Notes under the pieces: generated by a model
Seen by the model: the letters and a program-made list of their open reading frames with translations, nothing else
What the model was told of the DNA's origin: nothing
Database searches by the model: none
Shown: in pieces, positions 36,391 to 49,700 of the stretch
Position numbering within the stretch: position 1 is the stretch's first letter
How the letters are laid out: each line of letters starts with the position of its first letter
Translations under genes and position numbers: made by a program
Origin: Anaeramoeba flamelloides
Lineage: Eukaryota; Metamonada; Anaeramoebidae
NCBI GenBank assembly: GCA_027625915.1
Contig: JANTQA010000070.1
Coordinates: 8,313,001-8,377,000 of the forward strand
Reading direction: 5' to 3'
DNA length: 64,000 nucleotides

Positions 36391-37259
36391 TTATTTATTG
36401 TGAGAAAGGAGTAATCAAAGAAAATTTACTAAATAAAAAAGAGAAGAAGAAAAATAATTAAAACATTAAAGTAAAAAAATATTATATCATTCACATGACC
36501 AAATTAAAAATTATCCACGTCCTGAAACAGGAGGAGTAAAAAGCCGATAGAAAGATGATTAATAATAAGATTCCACAAACTGTTATTAATAAATTAGTAT
36601 TCCACGACTCCGAAAAGTGGGGCACTATGTACCCGAATTTGTATATTTTTTCACTATTTTAGGAGTTTTTTATTTTCAATTTTTTTATTTTCATTTTTTC
36701 TTTATTACCTTAAGTTTTCTAACCATTAGAACTTTGATGAAAAATTCTCGACAAGAACAATAAATTTTGTAATTTTGATTAACCAGATTAAGGAGCTTTT
36801 GAGTATTTTTTCTAAGAATTACATTTTTATATGAGTTTTTTTCTAAAATTTTTGCTATTTTTTTTTTCCATTTGATTCTGATAAATTTATATCTTTCACA
36901 ATTCCAAAGAAAGTGATTTATATTTTCATAATATTGAGTACAATAATCACATTTTTTGCATTTTTCTTTTTTTTTAAATGTATCATATTCTGATTTCTTT
37001 TTCAAGATATATGAGTATCTATTTAGTCCGTTCGTAAAAGTGCGAAATTTTAGAAAAGTAGTACTGGATTTAAATTTAAGATAGTTTTTTATTTTAAAGT
37101 TAAAGTTTTCATTTTTAATAATTTTATAGTATTCTTTAATTTTCCAACTTTGATTGTTTTTTAAAATATTAAAGTATTGTTTTTTTATCTTAATTTTTAA
37201 TTTATTAAGATTTTTTGTTTTCCAAATATTTATTTCTTTGTTTGGATTATAGTCAAATC
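36391..37259 (-). mobile_element. 5'-truncated non-LTR retrotransposon (LINE)
   Basis: The minus-strand frame 37257-36691 is open for 188 codons and encodes the region downstream of a reverse transcriptase core. Its markers are FLKFRTFTNGLNRYSYILKK, then a zinc-knuckle-like CKKCDYC, ENINHFLWNCERYKF and a basic end. The spacing C-x2-C-x2-C...H-x4-C is typical of LINE ORF2 C termini. The 3' tail (36690-36391) contains a perfect TCCTGAAACAGGA hairpin at 36520-36532 and ends in AATAAATAA instead of long poly-A. Perfect 16-bp duplications flank the element. The RT core is missing by 5' truncation, which is usual for LINEs. The open frame and exact duplications suggest a young insertion. Confidence 0.85.
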
Positions 37260-37275
37260 AAAGAATAACAATACT
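37260..37275. repeat. LINE target-site duplication, right copy
   Basis: It is an exact copy of 36375-36390. Confidence 0.85.
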
Positions 37276-38124
37276 ACACTTTATATTCAATTTGGAAATA
37301 ATTTTTGATTTTACAAACTATTTCATTTTTTGTCTTTTGTTTTTTGTTTTCATTTCCTTTTTGCAGTTGCGTAATCTTTTTCCTTAGATCTGGGAATTTT
37401 TTTTCAATGGTCGATAGAAGGTTAGTGTTGAGTTTCTTAAATTAAAAAATGACGTACAATTGGTTGATGGTATCTTATCAATTGGCCGATCAACAATTGT
37501 TGATGAAATTTCAACAGATTTACCAATACATTTTTTGTTTTTCTCGTTTCATCATTTTGGACAAACACACCAATTTTTTTTTTTTTCATTTTTATATTTT
37601 TTTCTTTTATTTGGATTAAAATGATTACTTATAAAAGCATTAATACTATGTTACTTAAATGTGGTTTTATATTAGGTTTGGAAAAATATAATAAATTAAG
37701 TTTTTTTTTTGCCAATTTTTGATTTTGGGTGTTTCAAGATTTTTGGAATGGGGTTTAATTGGCATCGGGAATTTTCTCTATCTCTATTAAATTTTAAGGT
37801 AAAAAAATTTGATAGAGATTAGTCCCTTAAAAAATTGATAAAATTTTATAATTATCATTTTCTTGTATGTTCCGCTTTTCATTAAAAACATTTTTTAGAA
37901 TACTTTGATTTAGTTGTCATTTGTTATTATTCTACCTTTGATTAATTTTTGTATTACAATATGTAACCAAGTTATGAATGTTGAACTTTAATCTAATAGT
38001 ATATTTTTTAAAAAAAAAATATCCAAATTCGTGAACCTTAAATATTTTAATATTTTTCTCAAAATTAAATTTTCTAGAATTAAAACTAATTTATTTTTTC
38101 TTTTTCTCTTTCTTTCTATTATTA

Positions 38125-38132
38125 TCATTTTT
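38125..38132 (+). promoter_or_regulatory. Initiator-like TCATTTTT box of the second RRM gene
   Basis: Its C lies 42 nt before the ATG at 38168. This supports that ATG as the true start, although TTAG at 38151-38155 (CATTAG) could be mistaken for a splice acceptor. Confidence 0.5.
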
Positions 38133-38167
38133 AATTTCATTCTAAAACACATTAGCGAGGAAATCAA

Positions 38168-39231
38168 ATGCAATTTACTGGGTATCCAATTTATTATCCA
38201 AATTATCAAGATTATAATCGATATGATGTTCAATATGTCGATGAATACGGAAATTATATTTTATATCCAGACTATGTATATCAAACAAATAATGTAGGAT
38301 ACCAACAACCACTTGACTATTCAAACGAAATTAGCAATTCTCCAAATCAAGAGACAAATGAAAAGGAAATAGACAAAGAGAAAGTGGATGATAATGAAGG
38401 TAATGAAAATATTAATAATGAAAAAAAAGAAATCGCGAAAGAGAAGGGAAATGAAGGAAATGAACCCAAAACCGAATTAAAAGAAAATGAAAAAAAAGAA
38501 GAAAATGGAAATAATGGAAAAGAAGAAAATAAAAATTTTACTCAAAATGAATTTTTTCCTGTTTATGAGCCAAATTACCAAAATTTTAAAAGAAACGGAT
38601 TTGTTTATCAAATTAATACACCAATTTATGAAAATTATCGTTATTATGGCAACCCAGAAAACATTTATTATCAGAGAAAAAAAAGACATCCTAATTATAG
38701 AAAAAAACAAAATCATTACAAAAAAAAGAAAGTTCCAAGCGACACAACAATTTTTTTAAACAATATTCCATTTACAATGGTGGATCAAGATTTATTAAAT
38801 ATTTTTCAAGAATTTAACCCTAAAAATGCTAAAGTGGTAACTAAATATGGTAAATCTCGTGGATTCGGGTTTGTAGAATTTGAAGATTCAAAAAGTAGAG
38901 ACCAAGCTTTAAAACTAAATGAAACTGAAGTTGGTGGTAGGACAATTTATGTTAAAGTTGCCTATCATGTAAGTATTTATTTTTATTTTTTTGTTTTAGT
39001 TTATTAATCATGTACTTTTTTTAATACATTTTTATTTCAAATCCCACATTTCTAATTATTATTTACTCTCTTATTTATGTTTAACTTTATATTATATCTA
39101 ATTAACTATCTATCTATCTATCTATCTATATATATATATATATACTTATTTACTCATTATTATTAATAAAAATAAAAAAAAAGTCAAATAGAGATGTGGA
39201 AGAACAAAAACAAAGCCAGAATCAAAAATAG
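38168..39231 (+). CDS. RRM RNA-binding protein, PABP2/eIF4B-like single RRM
   Basis: Exons 38168-38968 and 39184-39231 join in phase 0 to 282 residues. The N terminus is rich in Tyr/Asn/Pro (MQFTGYPIYYPNYQDYNRYD). A Lys/Glu/Asn-rich stretch covers about residues 58-125, and a second Tyr/Asn segment precedes a basic KKRHPNYRKKQNHYKKKK. One RRM fills residues 193-268: RNP2 TIFLNNIPF, RNP1 SRGFGFVEF, closing with GGRTIYVKVAYH. The short last exon adds SNRDVEEQKQSQNQK. The layout (disordered leader, C-terminal RRM) resembles nuclear poly(A)-binding or glycine-rich RRM proteins, but I cannot assign an ortholog. The intron is 215 bp (GTAAGT to AAAAG) and contains a (CTAT)n(AT)n microsatellite. Confidence 0.9.
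39109..39148. repeat. (CTAT)n(AT)n microsatellite
   Basis: It lies in the intron of the second RRM gene. A similar tract is at 43162-43208. Confidence 0.85.
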
Positions 39232-41589
39232 ACATTTTTAAATTTTTTTATTCCAAAAAATAAATTTTAATTTATTATTGTTTAAAATTTTAAGTTTTCT
39301 TCTTATTTTTTAAAGTATATTTATTTTTTTTTTTTTTTTATTTGATTAATTTAATTTATTTTTATTGAAATCCACTTACATACATTACATTACGAGATTT
39401 TCTGTAAAAAGTTAAAAAAAAATACAATCAATTTATTAAAAATGATAAAATCGTTTTTAAAAAGAAATTTGACAAATTAAGAACTCAAATAATGAAGACT
39501 TTAACAACCTATTTGTTTTTCATTTTTTTACCTTCAAAAGAATTTTTTTTGTTGAGAATTTTTTTTTTTAATATGTTTTGAAAAAATAATATTTTATGAT
39601 CTTTCGAATTTTGTTTACAATTAGGAAGCTATTCCAAAAAAAGCGTTTAAATTTTTTCAAATTTTACGATTTAAAATCAAAATTTAAATGGTCAAAAACA
39701 ATCTATGAAGTTAAACATTTTTTTTTTGTGGAAATTTGAAAGAGTAAATTCTAGCAAAAAAAAGAAAAAGAAAATAAGTTGTTTAAAGAAAACCTTCTTG
39801 TAAATGCCATCGGATATTCATTTTTTAAAAAACTTATTTAACTTGTTTTGAGGTATAATTTATTGATTCGATTGCATTCGTCTTCTTTCCAGTATAATAA
39901 TAGATAAATATAAGAAAATGAAAATAACGAAATGAAAAATAACCCCAATTAAACAAAAATATAATAAATTTCAGGTTTAAGAAGTTGGAAATATGAAAAT
40001 TGATTTTTAATAGGTATTAAATTTTTCTAAAATGTTTGTATATTGAAATCTGCTATCAAAGAAAACCTCTCATAAATAAACTTATATTTAAATTATTTTT
40101 TTCTCATTTATTCAATAATTAAATTAATTTAATTAAAAAGAGAAAAAAACATTGACTGTTTTACTATGATATCTTTATTTTTAGTATTTTTTGTGTTTTT
40201 ATTATATGCATTATTTTCTATAATTTCGCAAAATGAAACGAAAAAAAAATTTATTTTCCTGACTTTAATGAAACATTATTGAAATTAGCTGTTTACCTAT
40301 TTTCGAATTAGGAAGGAGAAAAATCTCATTTAGATTACAAAAAAACTTGAAATAAAATTAAAAAAATAATTTTACAATTAAAAATTTTAGAACTATATCT
40401 AATTAATTTTTTTTTCAAAAATATTATTTCTTATTCTTTATATGTTTATAAAAATCATATACGTAAACATAGAAATCTTTTTTTTATTTTGAAATAATAT
40501 CCAAAACAAATTTTTTAAAAAAGAAGTGTTTAGTAACTAATTTTTAAAAAAAGAATAATAATCCCAAAAAAAAAACAAAAATTTTATAAAAAAGGGTATT
40601 AACGCGAACAGTATCATTGCGTATAATTAAAAAGTTAATTATTAATCAGATTTAATAATTTGCTTTTATTACGTATAAAAGAATATTATATATATTTAAT
40701 TTATTATCTCAAAATAGTCACAAAAATCAAGTTAAAGATTATTTTTATCTTTAATCAAGAAAAAAAGAAAAAGAAAATTGAAACTGAAAACAAATGTGTA
40801 CAATTGCTTTTATAATCAATATCCAGGTTTTTTTATCAATGAACTTTAAATTACATAAGAAGAAAAAGATAATTTTCTTAGAATAAAAATCTTCATTCCA
40901 ATGGTATTACATATTCCAATTTACTCATTTTTTTTTGAAATTGTCCCTTTTCCTTTTTTTTTTTAATTCAAAGTGGCTTTTTCAAAATCAAAAGTAAAGA
41001 AAAGATTAAAAAAAAATTGATCAATTGTGTAAAAAAAAAATTTCTATAAATTATTCCCCAATATAAAGGAAAATTGAAAATACCAAAAATCCAAAATACT
41101 AAAAGTAACTTTTTAAACAACTTATAAGAAATTAGAGTGCAAATATACCCATTTTAAAGGTAAGTTTCGAATTATTTTGAAGAAAAAAATTTTTTTTCTC
41201 AAAATACCAAATATGAAAAGTGTAAATTCATGGGATACATTACAACCTCTATTCTATGGAATAAAAAATGGTAACTTAGACAACTTTAATATTTCTGGTC
41301 ATTGCTAAACTGTATGGATTAATTAGAGAAAAAGTATTCATTTTAATGAAAAGTTCTATTTAGTTATGATTATCCATCATATTGTAATCTTAAAGACAAT
41401 CAAAAAATATATGAATAATATCTAAATGTGCATACATTTACACTGCCCTGGTCTACACATGGTAAACCAATTCAAAACCATTTAACTTACCGTTCGATAA
41501 AATAAATTAATTTAAACTCACCCAAGACATACCCTAGTATAAACACATACCCATATTTAACAAGTACGAATAGATTCAAATATAATTTA

Positions 41590-41785
41590 GTCAGTTTCAA
41601 CTTTAAGGCACAAACTTTCAACGAAATTTAAGGGACAAAAAAAATCTCAAATAAAAGTACTAAATTTAGAATTTTTTTTTTATGCAAATTATTTTACTAG
41701 AAGTGGGTTTACTACCTTAATTTGAGATTTTTTTTGTGCCTTAAATTTCGTTGATAGTTTGAGCCTTAAAAGTGGAACTGGCTGT
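41590..41785. mobile_element. Short TA-targeting inverted-repeat element (MITE), copy A
   Basis: The tips are TCAGTTTCAACTTTAAGGCA and the matching CTTAAAAGTGGAACTGGCTG, with GCACAAACTTTCAACGAAAT inside. It is about 195 bp and belongs to the same family as 52125-52320 and the arms of 21700-22760. Confidence 0.75.
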
Positions 41786-42659
41786 ATATATGAACTTTTC
41801 AAAGGCTTTTAAGTAAAAAAATTTCAAAAAAAACAAAAATATATTCTATCTTAAAGTAAAATTGTTACTTTATGATAAACATTTATCTCCCAACACTACA
41901 GTTTTATATAAGTTCTTCAAAAAAATATTTTAGGTGACTAAAAATTTTAGATTTTAGCAAATATTACAAAAACCTAAAAAAAGTTTAAATCAAAAAATTG
42001 ATAATATATATTTACAACTAAATAGCATAAACACCTATAAAACAATTTCAATTATGTCCTAAACTAATAAAACATCTTGAAAAAGAATTTCTTTATTTAA
42101 ATAAAAATATCTTTTTATCAAGAAAATATTCAAAAAAATTTATGTTTGTTAAAACAGGAATATCCTAAATAAACTTTTTTTAATTTGTTTAATTTGTTAA
42201 AAATTCAATTTTTTCTACTTTGGCCGTATATGAGAAAATAATTTCAAAGTTAAATGATTTAATTGTGAAAAAAATTATTTTTTTTTTTTATTACAAAAAT
42301 TTCGGTCATTTAACAAAATTACTTCCTTATTATCCAAAACTTTCAAATTTCTGAGAGTGTTTTATACTAAAAATAACATATATAAGATTTTCACTAATAG
42401 AATAACTTTCCTCAGATAAAAAAAAAAAAAAATTATTTCGAAACAATGACAAGAAAAAGTGAAAGAAATGCAAGAAATAAAAGAGTAAAAACTTTATAAA
42501 TAAATTTTTTTTTAGCATACCAAATATTGGATTGGTACTGTTTGTTTTGTTTTATCTTGAATGTTATTGGATCTCAGTCATAATTTGTCTTAATAAAGAG
42601 TTCTTAAGATTTAATTAACTCAAGATCTAAATGAAATAGATTATTTTATTAAATTACAA

Positions 42660-43095
42660 GTTCGAACTTGATGGATGTAAACGATCTTTTAATAACAGAA
42701 TTTTTCAGAATAACAATTGGTTTTCGAAATTTTATTCTTTTTTTTTTATATTTTTTTGAAAGTTCCCAAAATCACACGTAAAGGATATCTACTCCACAGC
42801 ATACATTCTGTCCAAGTAACTAAACAATATATTACACCAAAAGTTATATTTGGCTCACCCCAGTTCAGTTTTTAATTGAATACGTCGGATTTAGTTCTCT
42901 TCGGTATATTAACTTAAGTTCAATTCAATGAAGATCTGATTATGAATAAAGTTTAAGATCTAACTAAAAACAAGTCTATCAATTTTTTTATGATTTTTTA
43001 TAACTTTTATCCCCCAAAAAAAAAAAACACCTAAAAAAAAACAAAGAGAGGATGAACCCAAACAACTTTAATTAGGAAATTTGGAAAAAGTAACT
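42660..43095 (+). repeat. Dispersed repeat, partner of 47395-47775
   Basis: Both copies share AAGTTCGAACTTGATGGAT or a variant, CAGTTCA.., AAGATCTAA, a poly-A/C block and end with AACCCAAACAACTTTAATTA or the variant TGCAAACAACTTCAAAAAGG. They are in direct orientation and moderately diverged. Confidence 0.5.
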
Positions 43096-43159
43096 AGTAT
43101 AAAAAATTAAAAATCGATCATTTTACTACAACAATCAAATTTCTATATCCATTTCTATA

Positions 43160-43161
<2 letters not shown>

Positions 43162-43190
<29 letters not shown>

Positions 43191-43208
43191 ATATATATAT
43201 ATATATAC
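43162..43208. repeat. (TATC)n(AT)n microsatellite
   Basis: It is a simple tandem repeat in front of the AP-4 epsilon promoter. Confidence 0.85.
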
Positions 43209-43672
43209 TAAAGAAAACTATTATTCAGTCTAGAAGTATTCTAATTGATAAACATACTTTCTCATTTTTTCAAGTATTTTTCATTATTTTCATACATTCT
43301 TTTATTTGTTGATAACATTTTGATCAATTTTTCGAGAGGAGAAACTTTTTTTTCTATTTAAATAATAAATAATATTTTAGGAGACTTACTAATCATTGAG
43401 AAATAATTTCTTTAACCTTAGGTTGCCATACACCTTAATTTGTTATTTCGTGTCCCAAACCTATATCAATAAATTAAGTTTATAACTTGTTTTTGTTTTT
43501 CAAGAAACTTAGTACTAAAGGTTTTTGGATGAGAAAGTTTAATATTCAATATTTAATACCTAACTGCAAATTAAATTTCGTTGAGTGTTGGGTGTTAGTT
43601 TTATCTTTAGTTAGATGTAAATTAAGGATATTCAATTGGAAATTAATTAATTCAAAAAGAAAAATCTTGATT

Positions 43673-43682
43673 TCATTTTTTT
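43673..43682 (+). promoter_or_regulatory. Initiator-like TCATTTTTTT box of AP-4 epsilon
   Basis: Its C is 38 nt before the proposed ATG at 43712. It supports that otherwise tiny first coding exon. Confidence 0.5.
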
Positions 43683-43711
43683 GTTTTTTGTCTTTTTCAA
43701 ATTTTTGTTTA

Positions 43712-46700
43712 ATGAGTAAAAATTTTTGAATTCAATAATCTAAAAAACAAATTCTATAAACACAATGCTTTTTTTTTTACTTTCTGCTAATCTTTTCTCT
43801 TTTCTTTATACTATAATTCTGTCTCTTGCAAAAAAAAAAATAAAATAAAAAAGATTATCAAGATTTTGTAAATCCCAATAAACCTAATTATATAACAAAA
43901 GAATTTGAAAAACTTATCAGAGAAATTGGTGACTGTAAATCAAAATTAGATGAGGATCGTTTAATTGAACAACAAATAATAAAATTAAAAAAGTTTACAA
44001 AAAAAAAAAAAATAAAGCCAAAACAACAATCGGAACTTGTACTTCGTTTGCTGTTTTGTCAATTATTAGGACACGATGTATCTTTTGCTCATATTTTAGC
44101 AATTAATAGCTCTCAAGAATCGAATTTATTTTATAAGTTTATAGGTTTGATAATTTTCTTTTTCTTTTTCTTCTTCTTCTTTTTCTTCTTCTTTTGTTTA
44201 TTTTTTTGTTTATTTTTTTGGTTTTGGAAATATTTTGCCTTTTTTTCCTTTTTAAGAAAACCTTTCTTTAAAAACAAGAGATCTTTTTGCTTAACAAAAT
44301 TGGCATCTTGGATCTTGTTTTTAAAATAAAATGGAAATGGCTTGTTATTGAAACAGATTTGATCAAATTGTTTTAGTTTGACTTTAAGATTTTTGAAAAA
44401 AGCCAAATGAAATAAAACCAGAAATCAAATTTTTTCAAAAGAAAAAAGTGTTAGTTTAAAAATAATCTCTTTACGTCTCCCAAAATTACATCAAAAAATA
44501 AGAAAAAAAAAAAAAAAAACAAAACAAAACAAATGTGACGGAATGAAACACAAATTTTTTCATCACAGAAATTTCCGTTTTCAAAAGAAATCCTCATTTT
44601 TTTGAAACTTGAAATCCGATAAAAACATTATTATTTGAAGAAAACAAAACAGCTGTATTTAAAAAGTGAAAACTAAAAATTTTCTCAATTGATGCTCAAA
44701 CCATTTGACTCACTCTTTTGGGCAATTTGAGCAACACTTTTTCAAACCTTTTAATCCAGACTTTTTTAAAGCAGTTGCAATGTTAATTCACATAAATTTA
44801 GTTCTCAAATTAATCCAATTCCTTTCATTAAAATGTAAAACCAAAATCTCATTCAAACAAAAAAACAATAATAAAATGAAATTAAATAAATCCAAAAGGA
44901 TATTTAGCAGCCTCAATCTTTATTAGTACAAATGAAGATTTACAACTTTTAATGATAAATTCTATTCAAAAAGATCTCAAATCAGACAACACTTTAGCAG
45001 TTTCAATTGCATTAACAACAATTACAAAGATTATTACTGTAGATATGATACCTGCTGTGCTTTCAAATGTTTTAATTTTATTAAAACACCAAGAGCCATT
45101 AATAAGAAAAAAAGCACTGACTGCAATGTATACTTTTTTGAAACAATCACCCGAATCAATTTTAAAACACCAAAAAGATTTTGAGTTAATGTTGGACGAC
45201 AAAGACATTTCTGTAACGGGGGTTGCTCTTGATCTTTTTTTATTCATTTCCAAAGTAATATTTTTTGTTTTTTCTCTTTTCTCTTTTCTCCTTTCACTTT
45301 CCACTTTCCACTTTCCAAATTCCACTTTCCACTTTCCAATTTCCACTTTCCACTTTCCACTTTTCCTTTTATTCATTCAGAAATGCATAATTTTTATTAA
45401 TTTTGAACCAGTTTATTTTCTTTAAATTTGCTCATTTTTTTTTTTTTTTTATCATTTCAAAACAAAACTATTTCTTTTCAACAATGAGCAAATTCTTACT
45501 CTTTTCCAAACCAATCAAATATTAATGGACTTTTACTATTAGAATATCCCAGATAATTAGTAAATAATTAATGCCCAATATTAATAATACAAAAGGTAGC
45601 AAATGAGCCCAGAACTAAAGAAAAAAAAATAACAAAAGGAATCAAATTAATTTTTTTTTTTTTTTTACTTTATAGCATATTTAAGGAACATTAAATCAAA
45701 AAAATGTTGATTTGTTGTTTATTGCTTAAAGGGTGAAAATATTGTTTTTAAAAATTAAAAGGGATTAAAAATAGTAAAACAAAATGTTAATCAAGTTATG
45801 AATAAAAAAACTGAAAAATAAAACAAAATTCTGTTAATTTTTATTATTACAATCAGAAATAAAAATTTAAATTAATAAAAAAGAAAAAAATGTTGAAAAA
45901 TAAAATAATCATAGCCAATTCCATTTATTTACAAGTAGTCAATGCCTTTTGATTATAACCAAAATAGAATCTTTAATACCACAATTAAGAAAACTTCTTC
46001 TTTCAATATATTTAAAAAGGATCTATTTTATTCATTTATTATTTATATTTTGAATCACAACAATCTTTATAATCTACCATTGGTTAAACAATGCATATTT
46101 AAAGGTTTATATGATTTATGCAATTTTATAGAAAAATATTAATTTAAATGGAAAATCTCTTTAAATGAAACCGCAAATAAGGATATTCTTTTTCAATATT
46201 TTAATATCTTTTTGATATTATCTATTTTTGGTTTTTGATTTTTTGTTGTTTAGTATCTGGATTTATCTTGTATTTTTGACTCGGGTTGGATATTAAAGCT
46301 ATTATTTTTAAAATAAAATTGAAATGGCTTGTTATTGAAACAGATTTAAAAAAAATTTTTTTTAGTTTGATTTTTAAAATTTTGAAACAACCAAATATGA
46401 TTAATGAAATGAAAAAAATTCATAATTTAAAAAACATTTCGTGGTCTTTAAGAAAATTATTTTAATATCATATTTTTATTATTGATAATAATTTACAAAA
46501 TTATTTTTTTTTTTTTGATTTTTAATTAACTTTTGATAAATTTAAATATTTTATTTATAAAAAAAAAAAAAAGACAAAACCAAAAACAATAAAACACCTT
46601 GTTGTATCATTTGTAGAGATTTTAAATTTGATCATTTCTGGAAAATTGCCGATTGAATATGATTATCGTGAAATACATGCACCGTGGATCCAAATAAAAT

Positions 46701-49700
46701 TATTAAAAATTTTATCATATCTTGGGCAAGATGATCCAAAGTAAATTTTTGTTTTCAATATTTTTTTTTTTTTTTTTTTTTATAAACAATATTTATTTAA
46801 AGAATTATAAAATCCAGAAGTGACTATTTTTAAAAAAAAAATATATATAAAAACCTTTTAAAAAGGATATAAAGATATTGAAAAAAAAACAAAATACAAA
46901 GATAAAAATATAGAATCCAAATTTATAAAAAAAACTTGCCAATTAAGACATCAATTTTACACACGTGTAATGATTAATAAATTTTAATGATTAATTAATT
47001 AATTAAATCCAGAAAACAATTTATGGGACATTATTGCTAGTTCTACTTGAGTATTTGTTTTTTTAATCAATTTGTGTAATAATTTAGAATAATAGAAAGG
47101 AATTATATTTTTTTAAAACGAGATTTAATAAATGGAATTTATTTTTTTTTATTAATTTCAAACTTTATATTATTTTTGAGGAAAAAGTATGAAATACACT
47201 CTAGATATCCCAAAACTTAAATTTCTCAAAAGAAATATAAGAGTAAAATCATAAATTTTTCGATTTTATTATAGATAGATAAATATTTGAACAACTATAG
47301 ATCAAATGAAATATGTTACTTTATTAAATTTTCAATTGGAATTTTATAGATAGGTTACTTCTGTTAAGTGCTTGAGTTTTTAAGAATCTAAATTTGTTTT
47401 CGAACTTTTCTTTTTGTTGGTTTGCTTTTTTTTTTTTTACAAGTTTCCAAAATTTTATTTTCACAAAATATCAATACAATCTACCAACTTGACGGATTAA
47501 ACCCTTTCCAAGTGCCGTACCAGATATATTGAACGTAAAGGTTGATTCAGTTCACTTTAGTTGGTTATCAATCCACTTCATTTGGGTTTGGTTCGGTTCT
47601 GCTTGTTTAAGATCTAATCAGAACAAGTTAAGTTCGTACAAGATCGAGTTTTTTTATTATTATAATGATTTTTTATACCTTGTACCTCCTCCAAACAGTA
47701 AAAAAAAAAACAAAAGGGGGGGCTGGGTGCAAACAACTTCAAAAAGGGGATTTGAAAACAGTAAAAATGACTAAAAAAGAAATTTCAAATTTTTAATAAG
47801 TTTCTGAGAAAATTAATAATTATTTATTTGAATTTTCTTGTAATTTAAGGATTACAATCCCTGAAATTTGAAAAAAGATTATCTTGTATTTGTGTGATCG
47901 CTTGTTATTTTGATTCTTAGCTAAACAATCCTCAATTTAGTCTGAATTTCAATAGTGATTCAAAAAGGTAATTTCAGGAAAGATTTTTTTCAAATTTCAT
48001 GGATTGAGAACCTTAAGGGAGGTACTTTAAATTTGTCTTATTTGCCATTAGGTTTTTTTGAGTTTTCTGTTTCATCTGTGAAGTGTTCTAGGTTTTTTTT
48101 ACTTTTTGAAATAAACAGAAAATTTTAACAAATTTTCGGTTTATTTCGAAAAGTAAAAAAAACCTAACGAAAATCTATTTATTCTACAAATAAACAAAAA
48201 ACTCAAGAAAACATAACTACGTTTTTTTTTAATTTTAGAAATCAAAAGAAAATTTTTTCAATTTTCTTTTTGTTTCTTAAATTAAAAAAAACCTAACGAT
48301 ATTTCCAAAATGAACTATTTTTTAATTGATTAATTCGGTAATTATCTAGTTCAATTTCTAATTTATATAAAATTTTTAGAATAGCAATTGATATTTTCAA
48401 TTTTTTTTTCTCTAAAAGGAAGAAAACTAATTAATTAGTTCATCAAAACCTAAAATTTTTAAATTAATTTAAATTTTCTTTTGTAAATTGTGATCCTTAC
48501 TGAATCAGTTTTTTTTCCGGTTTTATAAATAAGTCTTGGAGAATGTGTGTTGACTAATAAGTATTTTGTATTTTTTTATTAATACAAGTATTAATATCTT
48601 TGAAATCATTACCTGCCAAGTCAAATATTTTTTACCCGTATAATAGTTGGCTATGTAATACAGCTTAAAAAAATTGAATTTTAATCCATTAGAATAATTT
48701 TTTTTTTATGTTATAAGATATTGAAGAACTTTTTGAAAATTATTATCAACTTTATCAAGGTTTATTTTGAAATGGGTTTGTATATCTAACAAAATACCAA
48801 GATATAAAATTTCTTTTTGTATTCAAAGTTTTTTTTTTTCGTTTTATCCCTTATTCAGATTCAAACCCAAAATCTATTATTATTTTATATATTTTTTGAA
48901 ATTGGAAATTTATTTCTATCAATGATCCTTTCATAAGCAAAATTAGATCATCTGCAAACATCTGAACATGTATTGCGAATGATTTGATTTTTTCGAAGAG
49001 AAAATGAGTAATAAATCCAAACAATAAACAGATAATGGATCTCCTTGATAATCACCAATTCTTTCTTTTGAATAATAACCAATTAGAAATATTGATATTT
49101 TTTCATTTTTAATATATTTTTTAATTGGAGTAGTAAATCAAAAAATGAAAAATAGAGTAAAAATATTTTTGAATATCGATAGTAACAATATAAATATTTT
49201 TTTTCAATTTATTTTTTTTATTATATAAATATAAAAAACTAAAAGTCTTGTATCTAATTTTTTCAAAAATCCAAATTGATAATGTGATACTAAATCCCAA
49301 GAATCTTTTATTCATGCATATAATAATTTGAAAAAAAAATCTTGGGGGAGTTTGGTTAATTGGAATTGGTCAATAATTAAAAGGAAATTCCCTTCGTCTT
49401 CAGATTTATGAATAATATGTTTCTTTTTTTAATAAAATTAATATTTCCGATTGATTTCTCTTCAATCTAAATTTAAAAAGATTTTATGGATTGTTTGTTG
49501 AAAAGAAATTTTTTATAATTTCAATAAAATTTCACTTCTTTAATTTCTAATTGATTTATAATGTTTTCATTTTTATAAAATCTTGATCTGATTTATTTTT
49601 TTGATATTTGATCATTTCTTGAATTTTTTTCAGTCAATAATTATAATTTTTAAAAAAAGATCGAAAAATTTTTTTTTCTGGAAATTATGGATATCTTTTA

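Larger units (their letters stand above)
35114..38167. other. Intergenic region between the two RRM genes
   Basis: The LINE insertion at 36391-37259 occupies the middle. The remainder is AT-rich with poly-T runs near 35737 and 35941. The open frame at 35570-35821 has no recognisable motif. The promoter box of the second RRM gene is at 38125-38132. Confidence 0.6.
39232..43672. other. 4.4-kb intergenic region before the AP-4 epsilon gene
   Basis: It contains a short inverted-repeat element at 41590-41785, a dispersed repeat at 42660-43095 and a (TATC)n(AT)n tract at 43162-43208. Short open frames at 42330-42518 and 43487-43729 have no recognisable motif. I found no gene in this stretch. Confidence 0.6.

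Noticed and set aside
38140-38167. Splice acceptor (ATTAG) just before the second RRM gene's ATG, implying an upstream coding exon
   Set aside because: The initiator-like box 42 nt before the ATG fits an unspliced start, and no upstream coding exon with an ATG and matching donor was visible.
44048-44406. Open frames on both strands past the AP-4 epsilon exon ending at 44144
   Set aside because: The plus frame is real exon only up to 44144 and then reads a CTT/T-rich intron; the minus frame is its Lys-rich shadow.
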